Both the position numbers and the translations under genes were made by a program. This document shows, piece by piece, positions 1 through 5,827 of a DNA stretch of 5,827 bases (positions within the stretch are counted from its first letter, which is position 1; each line of letters begins with the position of its first letter). This stretch comes from Anaerolineae bacterium. Lineage in GTDB: Bacteria > Chloroflexota > Anaerolineae > 4572-78 > J111. The notes beneath the pieces were generated by a model. The model was given only the letters and a program-made list of their open reading frames with translations, was not told the origin of the DNA and did not search any database. The stretch is taken from contig JAGRBY010000473.1 of assembly GCA_020433835.1 (NCBI GenBank), positions 1 through 5,827 of the forward strand, in the 5' to 3' direction.

Positions 1-5
1 CCCCT

Positions 6-524
6 ATGCAAGTAAAAATTCGACGCAACGACCTTTTTATGGAAGGCACTTGCCTGCTGTGCGGCGAGGCGTTCCCGCCCGACATTATCATCGCCACCGC
101 CTATCGCGATGACGGTAAAAAATCGTACGGCGACGTTTGCCCGCGCTGTATCCACGATGGGGAAATCGCCGCCCGTGCTGCCGTGCAGGAACAGATCCAA
201 AGTTTGCGCGACAAAGCCGAACGCTTGTTAACCGCTGCCGCCGATTTAGAGGAGGCCACCCGGACAGCAATCGAACTGCCGACCTGGGAAACGTGGCGCT
301 CGGCCCATCTGCAAACCTTCCTGCGCCGGATTGGGCTATACGATGACGCCCGGATTACAGCCTTTCGCCACGAGGTCGCAGGCTGGGGCGAAGCCGCCCT
401 GCATGATTACCTGGCCCAAAACGTTGACCCCGCCACGCAGGATGATCATTACCAACAAGCCCTCTACGCCATCGCCTGGCACGAACGGGAAAAACGGCTG
501 GCAATCTCCACGTCCAAACCTTAG
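6..524 (+). CDS. Hypothetical protein with two CxxC pairs (possible zinc ribbon)
   Basis: The frame encodes 172 residues ending in TAG; I do not recognise the family. Near the N-terminus are two cysteine pairs, C16-LL-C19 and C45-PR-C48, spaced as in a small treble-clef or zinc-ribbon metal site. Residues about 50-90 are rich in Ala, Glu, Gln, Arg and Leu and look like a helix or short coiled coil. The C-terminal half is charged and Trp/His-containing. There is no signal peptide or membrane segment. The ATG at 6 lies five bases from the window edge and the frame is open to the left, so the true start could be further upstream; Met12 (position 39) is an alternative. The gene is 363 bases from hydB and separated from it by hairpins, so it is probably not part of the hydrogenase operon. 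Metal binding is inference from the cysteine spacing only. Confidence 0.7.
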   Translation: MQVKIRRNDLFMEGTCLLCGEAFPPDIIIATAYRDDGKKSYGDVCPRCIHDGEIAARAAVQEQIQSLRDKAERLLTAAADLEEATRTAIELPTWETWRSAHLQTFLRRIGLYDDARITAFRHEVAGWGEAALHDYLAQNVDPATQDDHYQQALYAIAWHEREKRLAISTSKP

Positions 525-549
525 ATGCGGCGGCAGGTCGTCGATCCCC

Positions 550-570
550 GGCGCACCCTGCGCCTCTTCT
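550..570 (+). terminator. Weak terminator-like hairpin after the first gene
   Basis: GGCGCA (550-555) and TGCGCC (559-564) form a perfect 6-bp stem with a CCC loop, 25 bases after the stop codon at 524. The tail, TCTTCT, is pyrimidine-rich but not a true T run, so intrinsic termination is plausible but weak. Confidence 0.3.
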
Positions 571-664
571 AAACTTTACCCCAACTAGCCGGGTAACTAG
601 ACCAAACAGCCAGCCAAAAATCTCAACAAATATCCGGTGTGCTCAACGCCATTTTAAGGTACAC

Positions 665-670
665 TATTAT
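665..670 (+). promoter_or_regulatory. Possible -10 element upstream of hydB
   Basis: TATTAT matches TATAAT at five of six positions and sits in a short AT-rich island (651-673). If used, transcription would begin at about 677, just before the 679-750 hairpin, and the hydrogenase mRNA would carry a structured leader of about 210 bases. There is no good -35: the hexamer 17 bases upstream is CTCAAC. The call rests on one hexamer and on its position in the only intergenic gap upstream of the operon. Confidence 0.25.
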
Positions 671-678
671 AAGGGAGT

Positions 679-750
679 TTGGCCCCGAACGCCTCCAGGC
701 ACGCATCATTTATGGCGGGACGAATGAGCAGGGAGGTGTTCCGGGGCCAA
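679..750. other. Long near-perfect hairpin in the hydB upstream region
   Basis: The arm 679-696 pairs with 732-750: 17 Watson-Crick pairs plus one G-T pair (691 with 737) and a single bulged C at 741. Inside it, 703-710 pairs with 723-729 (7 bp, A705 bulged), leaving a 12-nt apical loop at 711-722. There is no T run after it, so it is not a typical intrinsic terminator. It could be a structured mRNA leader, a small RNA, or a folded DNA element such as a recombination or REP-like site. No known riboswitch class was recognised. Confidence 0.6.
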
Positions 751-753
751 TGT

Positions 754-858
754 TAGGCGAAGGCGAAGGCGAAGGTTTAGACAAAAAAAACTTCGCCATT
801 TCATAAGGTCGCTCAAGTCGCTCTCTTTTTTCTCAGCCTCAACCTGTGCCTTGGCCTC
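754..858. repeat. Hexamer-repeat inverted element, upstream copy
   Basis: The left arm has three tandem AGGCGA hexamers (755-772), then AGG-TTTAG and an A8 run (783-790). The right arm (826-858) has a T6 run followed by CTCAGCCTCAACC and GCCTTGGCC. Aligning 755-786 against the reverse complement of 826-857 gives 23 of 32 complementary positions plus two G-T pairs, with matches recurring every six bases. The loop is about 39 nt. It closely resembles the element at 5554-5685. It ends 29 bases before the hydB start codon, so it would lie in the 5' leader if transcribed from upstream. Confidence 0.6.
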
Positions 859-873
859 TCAATAGTCATATAC

Positions 874-879
874 AAAGGA
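874..879 (+). promoter_or_regulatory. Ribosome binding site deciding the hydB start
   Basis: AAAGGA lies 8 bases before the ATG at 888. This favours 888 over the in-frame GTG at 846, which sits inside the inverted repeat, and over the ATG at 879, which overlaps this site. Confidence 0.6.
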
Positions 880-887
880 TGATACCT

Positions 888-2012
888 ATGGCAGATATCA
901 CACCAAAAATTGGCGCTTACATTAGTATTGCCAAGAGCAGTCTGCAGCCGATATTTGATAACCTGAAGGCAGCCGGGTTCACACTTATCGGCCCAACGCT
1001 GGGCGACAGCGCCATCGAGCTGGCCGAGATTACCCAGACATCGGATTTGCCGATGGGCTGGACTGAAATTCAAGGGGCGGGCAGCTACCGGCTTGAACGG
1101 CGGAACGATCAGGCTTATTTTGGTTATGGTGTTGGCCCCCACGCCTGGAAACGTTATCTCTACCCCCCCACTCTCAAACTTTTCTCCATTGAGCGACAAA
1201 ACGGCAGTTTCTCCGTTATCCCTGCCGACCGAACCGTGCCGCAGTACGCCTTTATCGGGGTGCGGCCCTGCGATATGCAGGCCATCGCTATCCAGGACCG
1301 CGTCTTTCTACAGCACGGTTTTCAAGAGACTGATTACAAAGCCCGACGGCAGCGAGCCTTTATCTTGGCCGTCAACTGCACCGAGCCGGGCGGCACCTGT
1401 TTTTGCGCCTCGATGGGCACCGGCCCGCAAGTCGAGAGCGGCTATGACCTGGCCTTGACGGAACTGCCCGAGATTTTCCTGCTGGAAATCGGTTCGGAGT
1501 TAGGGCGCGAAGTATTAAGCGGCGTCGATTGGTGGCACACGGGCGCTTTCGAGTTGCAAACGGCTCGCCAGGCTCTGGCCGCAGCCAGGACCCACATGGG
1601 CCGGCAGCTTGATATCGCCGATTTGCCCAACCTGCTCTACCAAAATCTGGAACACCCCCGCTGGAATCATATCGCTAACCGCTGCCTCTCGTGCGCCAAC
1701 TGTACCCAGGTTTGCCCTACCTGCTTTTGCAGCGATGTCGTCGAAGTCAGCGACTTAGAAAATCAAAAGGCCGAGCGCGTCCGGGTTTGGGACTCGTGCT
1801 TTAGTCTAGATTTTTCGCACGTTCACGGCGGAAACATCCGGCCTACCACCCGCGCCCGCTACCGGCAATGGCTCACCCACAAGCTGGCCTCCTGGATCGA
1901 CCAGTTTGGTACGCTGGGCTGTGTCGGCTGCGGCCGCTGCATCACCTGGTGTCCGGTCGGCATCGATCTCACTGAGGAGGTTAGCGCCATCCGAGAGGAG
2001 AGTCCGCGATGA
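888..2012 (+). CDS. hydB: Group 3b hydrogenase beta subunit, 4Fe-4S electron-transfer protein
   Basis: This 374-residue protein is the iron-sulfur subunit (HydB; related to anaerobic sulfite reductase subunit A, AsrA) that works with HydG to pass electrons between the hydrogenase core and NAD(P)H or sulfur. Two ferredoxin-type motifs near the C-terminus should bind two 4Fe-4S clusters: C266-x2-C269-x2-C272-x3-C276 and C355-x2-C358-x2-C361-x3-C365. Family-typical patches are GVRPCD (C128), [17 protein letters not shown] (C164, C171, C173) and PTCFC after the first cluster (C279, C281). No signal peptide or membrane segment is seen, so it is cytoplasmic. The start at 888 is chosen for its ribosome binding site; an in-frame GTG at 846 would add 14 unlikely residues. 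It is the first gene of the operon, and its TGA overlaps the hydG ATG (ATGA, 2009-2012). Assignment is from motifs and context; sulfur reduction is inferred from the family. Confidence 0.93.
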   Translation: MADITPKIGAYISIAKSSLQPIFDNLKAAGFTLIGPTLGDSAIELAEITQTSDLPMGWTEIQGAGSYRLERRNDQAYFGYGVGPHAWKRYLYPPTLKLFSIERQNGSFSVIPADRTVPQYAFIGVRPCDMQAIAIQDRVFLQHGFQETDYKARRQRAFILAVNCTEPGGTCFCASMGTGPQVESGYDLALTELPEIFLLEIGSELGREVLSGVDWWHTGAFELQTARQALAAARTHMGRQLDIADLPNLLYQNLEHPRWNHIANRCLSCANCTQVCPTCFCSDVVEVSDLENQKAERVRVWDSCFSLDFSHVHGGNIRPTTRARYRQWLTHKLASWIDQFGTLGCVGCGRCITWCPVGIDLTEEVSAIREESPR

Positions 2013-2890
2013 TTATAACCAACGTCATTCCATCATCCACCACCACAACAACGGCAGCCGGCGACGAGGCTTATTTGCCCCACCCGGCCCGCATCACCCA
2101 TATAAAGGAAGAAGCCTACGCCATCAACACTTACACTCTGGTTTTTGAAGAAGAAACCGTGCGCCGGCAATATCGCTTTGCCGCCGGTCAATTCAATATG
2201 CTTTACCTGCCCGGCATCGGCGAAGTCGCCATCTCGATTAGTTCCGACCCGGCCAAGCCGGAACAACTGGGCCATACTATCCGCTTTGCCGGTAATGTTA
2301 CCCGCGCCATCGGGCGGCTCAAAGTCGGCGATAGTATCGGGCTGCGCGGCCCCTACGGTTCAGCCTGGCCGCTGGCGCGGCTCTATAATGAAGACATATT
2401 TCTCGTCACCGGCGGTATCGGTATGGCCCCCCTCCGCCCTGTACTTTATGCGATTATCCGTAACCGCCACCGCTTTGGCCGCGTTGTTCTGCTCTATGGG
2501 GCCAGAACCCCAACCGACATGCTTTACACCGGCGAGTTTGAACGCTGGCAGGAACACGACATTCAAATACACACCACCGTTGACCGGGCCGATCCCGATT
2601 GGCGCGGTCAAGTGGGCGTGGTGCCGATGCTGTTTTACCACCTGCGCCTGGACCCCCGCAAAACCGTTGTCTTAACCTGCGGCCCGGAAATTATGATCCG
2701 CTTTGTGGTTTACGAAGCGCTGGCCCGCCGGGTTCCTAAAGAAAAAATATTCCTCTCGATGGAGCGGAATATGAAATGCGCTCTGGGCTTTTGCGGCCAC
2801 TGCCAGTTTGGTCCGTCCTTCATCTGTAAAGAGGGGCCGGTCTTGACCTATGCCCAAGTTGAGCCATTTTTTGGCGTGGAGGATTTCTGA
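2009..2890 (+). CDS. hydG: Group 3b hydrogenase gamma subunit, FAD/NAD(P)-binding diaphorase
   Basis: This 293-residue member of the ferredoxin-NADP reductase family (AsrB/PyrK-like) moves electrons between iron-sulfur centres and NAD(P)H through FAD. In order: a flavin-binding beta barrel with EVAISISS (72-79, in the place of the usual RxYS motif) and RGPYG (113-117); a nucleotide-binding domain with [11 protein letters not shown] (134-144), [12 protein letters not shown] (163-174) and TCGPE (223-227); and a C-terminal [2Fe-2S] site C257-x4-C262-x2-C265-x7-C273. The ATG overlaps the hydB stop and has AGGAG at 1996-2000, 8 bases upstream. The N-terminus (residues 9-15) is an odd Ser/Thr run, SSTTTTT, before the conserved barrel starts near residue 25. 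It overlaps hydD by one base. Whether NADPH or NADH is preferred cannot be read from the sequence; the family usually prefers NADP(H). Confidence 0.95.
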   Translation: MIITNVIPSSTTTTTAAGDEAYLPHPARITHIKEEAYAINTYTLVFEEETVRRQYRFAAGQFNMLYLPGIGEVAISISSDPAKPEQLGHTIRFAGNVTRAIGRLKVGDSIGLRGPYGSAWPLARLYNEDIFLVTGGIGMAPLRPVLYAIIRNRHRFGRVVLLYGARTPTDMLYTGEFERWQEHDIQIHTTVDRADPDWRGQVGVVPMLFYHLRLDPRKTVVLTCGPEIMIRFVVYEALARRVPKEKIFLSMERNMKCALGFCGHCQFGPSFICKEGPVLTYAQVEPFFGVEDF

Positions 2891-3723
2891 TGAACAACGT
2901 GAATGGTGATCTTCACATCATCAAACCGAACCAACCGGCCCCCCCCATAAAACCCCGGCTGGCCGTCTTTAAATTTGCCTCGTGCGATGGCTGCCAGCTT
3001 TCCATCTTGGATGCGGAAGATGAACTCCTGGCGCTGGCCGATAAGGTTGAGATTGCTTACTTTGTGGAGGCCAGCCGCCGCACACTGGCCGGGCCATATG
3101 ATATCAGCCTGGTTGAAGGTTCTATCACCACCCCGGAGGAACTTGAGCGCATTCAAGAAGTCCGCCGCCAATCGAAATATCTCATTGCCATCGGGGCCTG
3201 CGCCACCGCCGGCGGTATTCAGGCTTTGCGCAACTGGCACGATGTCGATGACTTCGTGCAGAAAGTTTATGCCCAGCCTGCCTACATTCAAACGCTGGCT
3301 ACAGCCACGCCTATCAGTGACCACGTTCATGTTGACTTTGAGCTGCGCGGCTGCCCCATCAACAAAGCCCAACTGCTCGATGTGCTAACCGCGCTGCTCA
3401 TCGGACGCCAGCCCCGCGTGCCTGCTTACAGCGTTTGCGTTGAATGCAAACGGCGCGGCACCACCTGTGTAACCGTGGCCCAAGGAATACCCTGCCTGGG
3501 GCCGGTAACCCAGGCCGGCTGCGGGGCGCTGTGTCCGGCCTACCGGCGCGGTTGTTACGGCTGTTTCGGCCCGGCGGAAGCCCCCAACCTGGACGCCTTA
3601 GGCCAGCGCTTCCTGGATATGGGCGCGTCGCCGGATGAGGTTGTGCGCCTGTTCCGAACGTTTAATGGTTATGCCGATGCCTTTCGCCTGGCCGGCGATA
3701 AACTGGAGGAGATACAGCGATGA
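2890..3723 (+). CDS. hydD: Group 3b NiFe-hydrogenase small (delta) subunit
   Basis: This 277-residue small subunit carries the electron wire from the NiFe site. The proximal 4Fe-4S ligands are visible as C32-DG-C35, C104 in GACATAGG and C155 in RGCPI. The C-terminal domain has eight more cysteines (C183, C186, C193, C202, C211, C215, C222, C225), enough for medial and distal 4Fe-4S clusters, giving three in all as in archaeal sulfhydrogenases. There is no twin-arginine signal peptide and no C-terminal membrane anchor, so the enzyme is a soluble cytoplasmic one, in contrast to group 1 uptake hydrogenases. The start follows GGAGGA (2878-2883) and shares one base with the hydG stop (TGATG). A run of eight C bases at 2939-2946, at codons 17-19, sits in a proline-rich N-terminal extension; the frame is intact across it. 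Confidence 0.95.
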   Translation: MNNVNGDLHIIKPNQPAPPIKPRLAVFKFASCDGCQLSILDAEDELLALADKVEIAYFVEASRRTLAGPYDISLVEGSITTPEELERIQEVRRQSKYLIAIGACATAGGIQALRNWHDVDDFVQKVYAQPAYIQTLATATPISDHVHVDFELRGCPINKAQLLDVLTALLIGRQPRVPAYSVCVECKRRGTTCVTVAQGIPCLGPVTQAGCGALCPAYRRGCYGCFGPAEAPNLDALGQRFLDMGASPDEVVRLFRTFNGYADAFRLAGDKLEEIQR

Positions 3724-5030
3724 CAACCAAAACCGCACCGCGCCGAACCATCAAAGTCGGTTACCTGGCCCGCGTTGAGGGCGAAGGCGCACTGAATATC
3801 GTGACCGAAGATGGCGCGATTACCCAGCTAGAGCTGCGCATCTTTGAGCCGCCCCGCTTTTTTGAAGCCTTTCTACGGGGACGCAGCTTTCTGGAAGCCC
3901 CCGACATCACCGCCCGTATCTGCGGTATCTGCCCGGTGGCTTACCAGATGAGTTCCATTCACGCGCTGGAGAAAATTGTGGGGCTGACCATCTCCCCCGA
4001 AATTCGGGCGCTGCGTCGCCTCTATTATTGCGCCGAATGGATCGAAAGCCACGCCCTGCACGTTTATCTGCTCCACGCCCCCGATTTCCTGGGCTTCGAT
4101 AGCGCCATCGACATGGCCGCCCAGGCCCACCTGCGACCGGCGGTTGAGCGCGGCCTGCGCCTGAAAAAGATTGGCAACAGGCTGCTGGCCATCATCGGTG
4201 GCCGGGAAATTCATCCTATCTCCCCCTGCGTCGGCGGCTTCTACCGCGCCCCCACCTGGGACGAACTGCTGGCCCTGCGGGCGGAGTTGGAATGGGGGCT
4301 GGCGGCGGCCATCGAAACAGTGGCCTGGACCGCCACGTTACCCTGGCCCGACTTTGCCCCCGACTACGAATTTGTATCCCTCTGCCATCCTGATGAATAT
4401 CCGCTAAACGAAGGCCGGGTCATCTCCTCCAAAGGGTTAGATATTGCGGTAGAAGAATTTGAGCAACACTTTGCCGAAGAACATCTACCGCACACCAACG
4501 CCCTGCACGCCCGGCGCATCAACGGCGGCAGTTATTTTGTCGGCCCCTTGGCTCGCGTCAATCTCAATCGCGATAAACTCTCGCCCGCGGCTCAGGAGGC
4601 TCTGCGCCACAGCGGCCTCAACTTCCCCACCAATAATCCCTTCGCCAGCATCGTCGCCCGTTCGCTGGAGCTGGTTCACGCCTTTGAAGAAGCCCTGTGG
4701 CTGATCGACACCTACCAACAGCCTCAACCCAGCCGCCTGCCGGTAAAACCGAGCGCCGGGGTCGGCTGCCACATTACCGAAGCCCCACGCGGCATGTTAT
4801 ATCATCGCTACCACATCGACAGCGCCGGTCTCGTTCAGGAAGCGCACATTTGGGCACCGACCTCGCAAAATCTCAAGCGAATGGAAGATGATCTGCGGGC
4901 CTTTGTGCCGCAGGTGATGGATTTGCCGCCGGAGCAAGCCACCTGGCAGTGTGAGCAGCTTATCCGTAACTACGATCCCTGTATTTCGTGCGCCACCCAC
5001 TTTTTGAAGCTGAAGATTGACCGCCGGTAG
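3720..5030 (+). CDS. hydA: Group 3b NiFe-hydrogenase large catalytic (alpha) subunit
   Basis: This 436-residue subunit holds the NiFe(CN)2CO centre that splits or makes H2. The N-terminal motif RICGIC gives ligands C68 and C71, and the C-terminal DPCISCATH gives C421 and C424. Other conserved features are RVEGEG (18-23), EWIESHALH (106-114), [13 protein letters not shown] (161-173) and EAPRG (354-358), whose Arg lies beside the CN/CO ligands in known structures. The sequence continues nine residues past H427 (FLKLKIDRR), the tail expected to be cut off by the protease encoded next, so the gene is full length and processable. The usual His of the CxxCxxxH segment is Tyr75 here. The start ATG overlaps the hydD stop (ATGA) and has GGAGGAG at 3705-3711, 8 bases away. 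Group 3b is assigned from the B-G-D-A gene order and motif style; the direction of H2 metabolism in the cell is not determined by sequence. Confidence 0.97.
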   Translation: MTTKTAPRRTIKVGYLARVEGEGALNIVTEDGAITQLELRIFEPPRFFEAFLRGRSFLEAPDITARICGICPVAYQMSSIHALEKIVGLTISPEIRALRRLYYCAEWIESHALHVYLLHAPDFLGFDSAIDMAAQAHLRPAVERGLRLKKIGNRLLAIIGGREIHPISPCVGGFYRAPTWDELLALRAELEWGLAAAIETVAWTATLPWPDFAPDYEFVSLCHPDEYPLNEGRVISSKGLDIAVEEFEQHFAEEHLPHTNALHARRINGGSYFVGPLARVNLNRDKLSPAAQEALRHSGLNFPTNNPFASIVARSLELVHAFEEALWLIDTYQQPQPSRLPVKPSAGVGCHITEAPRGMLYHRYHIDSAGLVQEAHIWAPTSQNLKRMEDDLRAFVPQVMDLPPEQATWQCEQLIRNYDPCISCATHFLKLKIDRR

Positions 5031-5040
5031 AGATAGCAAG

Positions 5041-5538
5041 ATGAAACTTCGTGTTGTTGGGGTCGGTAAACCGTGGGCTACGGATGACGCCGTTGGCCCC
5101 CTGATTGTCCGGCGGCTGGCGGCTCGCTTTGAGGATGCGTTGCCAGCGCACCATAAAATCAAACTGTCTTTTGCAACGGTGCTGGAGCCGGCGGTTGATT
5201 TGCTGTATATGATTAACGGCTGTGACATCTTGATTATTATCGACGCTGTGCGGAGCGATGCCGCGCCCGGCACCATTCACCGGCACATTTGGCAGCCCGA
5301 TCTGCTTGAGTCACGCGGCATCGAGCGAGCATCTTCGCACGGTCTGGGCGTGCGCGAAATTTTGGCGCTGGTCGGCGAACTCAACCGGCTGCCGAAGGAT
5401 GTTTTTCTGTGGGGCATCGAGATTCTTTCGACAGAGCCGGGCGATACGCTGTCGCCGCCGGTGGCGATGGCCCTTGATAATGTGGTTGAGCAGCTTAGTC
5501 AGACGTTGGTAAGTTATATCAAAAAAATGGGTAATTAA
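5041..5538 (+). CDS. Hydrogenase maturation endopeptidase (HybD/HyaD family, peptidase A31)
   Basis: This 165-residue protein belongs to the nickel-dependent proteases that remove the C-terminal tail of the large subunit once nickel is inserted, which locks the NiFe centre in place. The N-terminal motif reads GVGKPWATDDAVG. Predicted nickel-sensing ligands, by position against E. coli HybD (E16, D62, H93), are D16, D68 (IIIDAV) and H100 (SSHGLG). Lys10 stands where the family usually has Asn in GxGN. Length is normal. The start at ATG 5041 begins exactly at the conserved first strand (MKLRVVGVG); an in-frame TTG at 5017 inside hydA would add eight residues. Shine-Dalgarno is weak, so translational coupling to hydA, 10 bases upstream, is likely. 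Its substrate is almost certainly HydA. It ends with an A7 run (5521-5527) just before the stop. Confidence 0.93.
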   Translation: MKLRVVGVGKPWATDDAVGPLIVRRLAARFEDALPAHHKIKLSFATVLEPAVDLLYMINGCDILIIIDAVRSDAAPGTIHRHIWQPDLLESRGIERASSHGLGVREILALVGELNRLPKDVFLWGIEILSTEPGDTLSPPVAMALDNVVEQLSQTLVSYIKKMGN

Positions 5539-5553
5539 GCCGCAAGTCTACAA

Positions 5554-5685
5554 TAAGGCTAAGGCTGAGGCGAAGGCTAAGAAAAATCTAAAGAAAACGC
5601 CAAAGAAAACCGGTCAACTTCTTGCGGTGGCGGTAGCTCAATCTAAATTTTTCCTTACTTAGCCTCAGCCTTAGCCTTAGCCTCA
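5554..5685. repeat. Hexamer-repeat inverted element, downstream copy
   Basis: The left arm 5554-5581 consists of GGCTAA, GGCTGA, GGCGAA and GGCTAA units. The right arm 5658-5685 is its reverse complement at 24 of 28 positions. The loop is 76 nt. The stem can extend after a 5-nt bulge, since AAAAAT (5582-5587) pairs with ATTTTT (5647-5652). There is no T run immediately after the right arm and the loop is long, so a classic intrinsic terminator is unlikely, though it could act as an mRNA 3' end or insulator between the protease gene and the next gene. It shares its design and a GCTCAA loop motif with the element at 754-858. Confidence 0.75.
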
Positions 5686-5729
5686 TGATAATGGCGGCTA
5701 ATGATTGAATAGTTGAAAAATTATGAAAA

Positions 5730-5734
5730 GAGGG
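5730..5734 (+). promoter_or_regulatory. Ribosome binding site for the gene at 5740
   Basis: GAGGG lies 5 bases before the ATG at 5740 and supports that start. An overlapping ATG at 5723 opens only a six-codon frame whose TGA (5741-5743) overlaps the 5740 start codon. Confidence 0.5.
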
Positions 5735-5739
5735 ACGTT

Positions 5740-5827
5740 ATGAATACACAAACTATTCTTGAAATTCTCAAGAGCGCTCAATTTACCCGCTCGCTAAAAG
5801 AGGAGCATTTGCAAAAACTGGCCGGGA
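5740..5827 (+). CDS. N-terminal fragment of a likely cyclic-nucleotide-binding-domain protein
   Basis: Only the first 29 codons are in the window, and the gene runs off the right edge. The visible pattern, ILEILKSAQFTRSLKEEHLQKLAG, fits the opening helix of Crp/Fnr-type cyclic-nucleotide-binding domains (hydrophobic LLK-x-F-x-xL-xxExLxxLA). Whether a DNA-binding helix-turn-helix or another domain follows cannot be seen. It lies 201 bases after the protease gene, in the same direction, behind a long inverted repeat, so it may have its own promoter. As a neighbour it could be a regulator of, or an accessory to, the hydrogenase. The family call rests on a short stretch and is tentative. Confidence 0.55.
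   Translation, partial: MNTQTILEILKSAQFTRSLKEEHLQKLAG

Noticed and set aside
757..775. Tandem AGGCGA units as a CRISPR array or direct-repeat origin
   Set aside because: The units are contiguous six-base repeats without spacers and are better explained as one arm of the inverted element.
813..1199. Reverse-strand open frame of 128 codons across the hydB start
   Set aside because: It is antisense to well-conserved hydB sequence, lacks a recognisable domain and is explained as a shadow of GC-biased coding.
2939..2946. Run of eight C in hydD, and seven C at 1163-1169 in hydB, as phase-variation tracts
   Set aside because: Both lie in intact frames with full-length conserved products; proline and GC-rich coding explains them, and a single sequence cannot show variation.
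2848..3372. Reverse-strand open frame of 174 codons opposite hydD
   Set aside because: It mirrors the codon pattern of the conserved small-subunit gene; no domain or ribosome binding site supports it.
5687..5692. GATAAT as a -10 element for the gene at 5740
   Set aside because: No acceptable -35; the position 17 bases upstream falls inside the inverted-repeat arm, so support is too thin to list.

Overview
The window carries a complete cytoplasmic group 3b [NiFe]-hydrogenase ('sulfhydrogenase', hydBGDA type) operon, with everything on the + strand. The moderately GC-rich composition, the gene order and the hexameric GGCNAA-type repeats around the operon suggest a bacterial, environmental genome. 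Chloroflexota (Anaerolineae-like) is my best guess, but that is inference and no phylogenetic marker is present.

Layout: 6-524 is a small gene of unknown function with two CxxC pairs. Positions 525-887 hold no gene. That gap has a weak terminator-like hairpin, a long near-perfect hairpin (679-750), a long-loop inverted repeat made of GGCNAA hexamers (754-858), and the ribosome binding site that fixes the start of hydB. Positions 888-5538 are one tightly packed operon: hydB (iron-sulfur electron-transfer subunit), hydG (FAD/NAD(P)-binding diaphorase subunit with a 2Fe-2S centre), hydD (small subunit with three predicted 4Fe-4S clusters), hydA (NiFe catalytic subunit) and the maturation endopeptidase. 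The four structural genes overlap stop-to-start (ATGA, TGATG, ATGA) and the protease follows after 10 bases. Positions 5539-5739 are non-coding and hold a second hexamer inverted repeat (5554-5685). At 5740 a further gene begins. Only 29 residues are visible and they resemble the N-terminus of a cyclic-nucleotide-binding (Crp/Fnr-like) domain.

Working together: H2 is oxidised or produced at the NiFe site of HydA. Electrons pass through the clusters of HydD and, through HydG and HydB, to or from NAD(P)H; related enzymes can also reduce sulfur or polysulfide. The protease trims the HydA C-terminus after nickel insertion. The other maturation genes (hypABCDEF) are not in the window.

The enzyme system itself is known. 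The least explained signals are the two similar hexamer-repeat inverted elements that bracket the operon and the 72-nt hairpin in its leader. I see no convincing evidence of a wholly new system.
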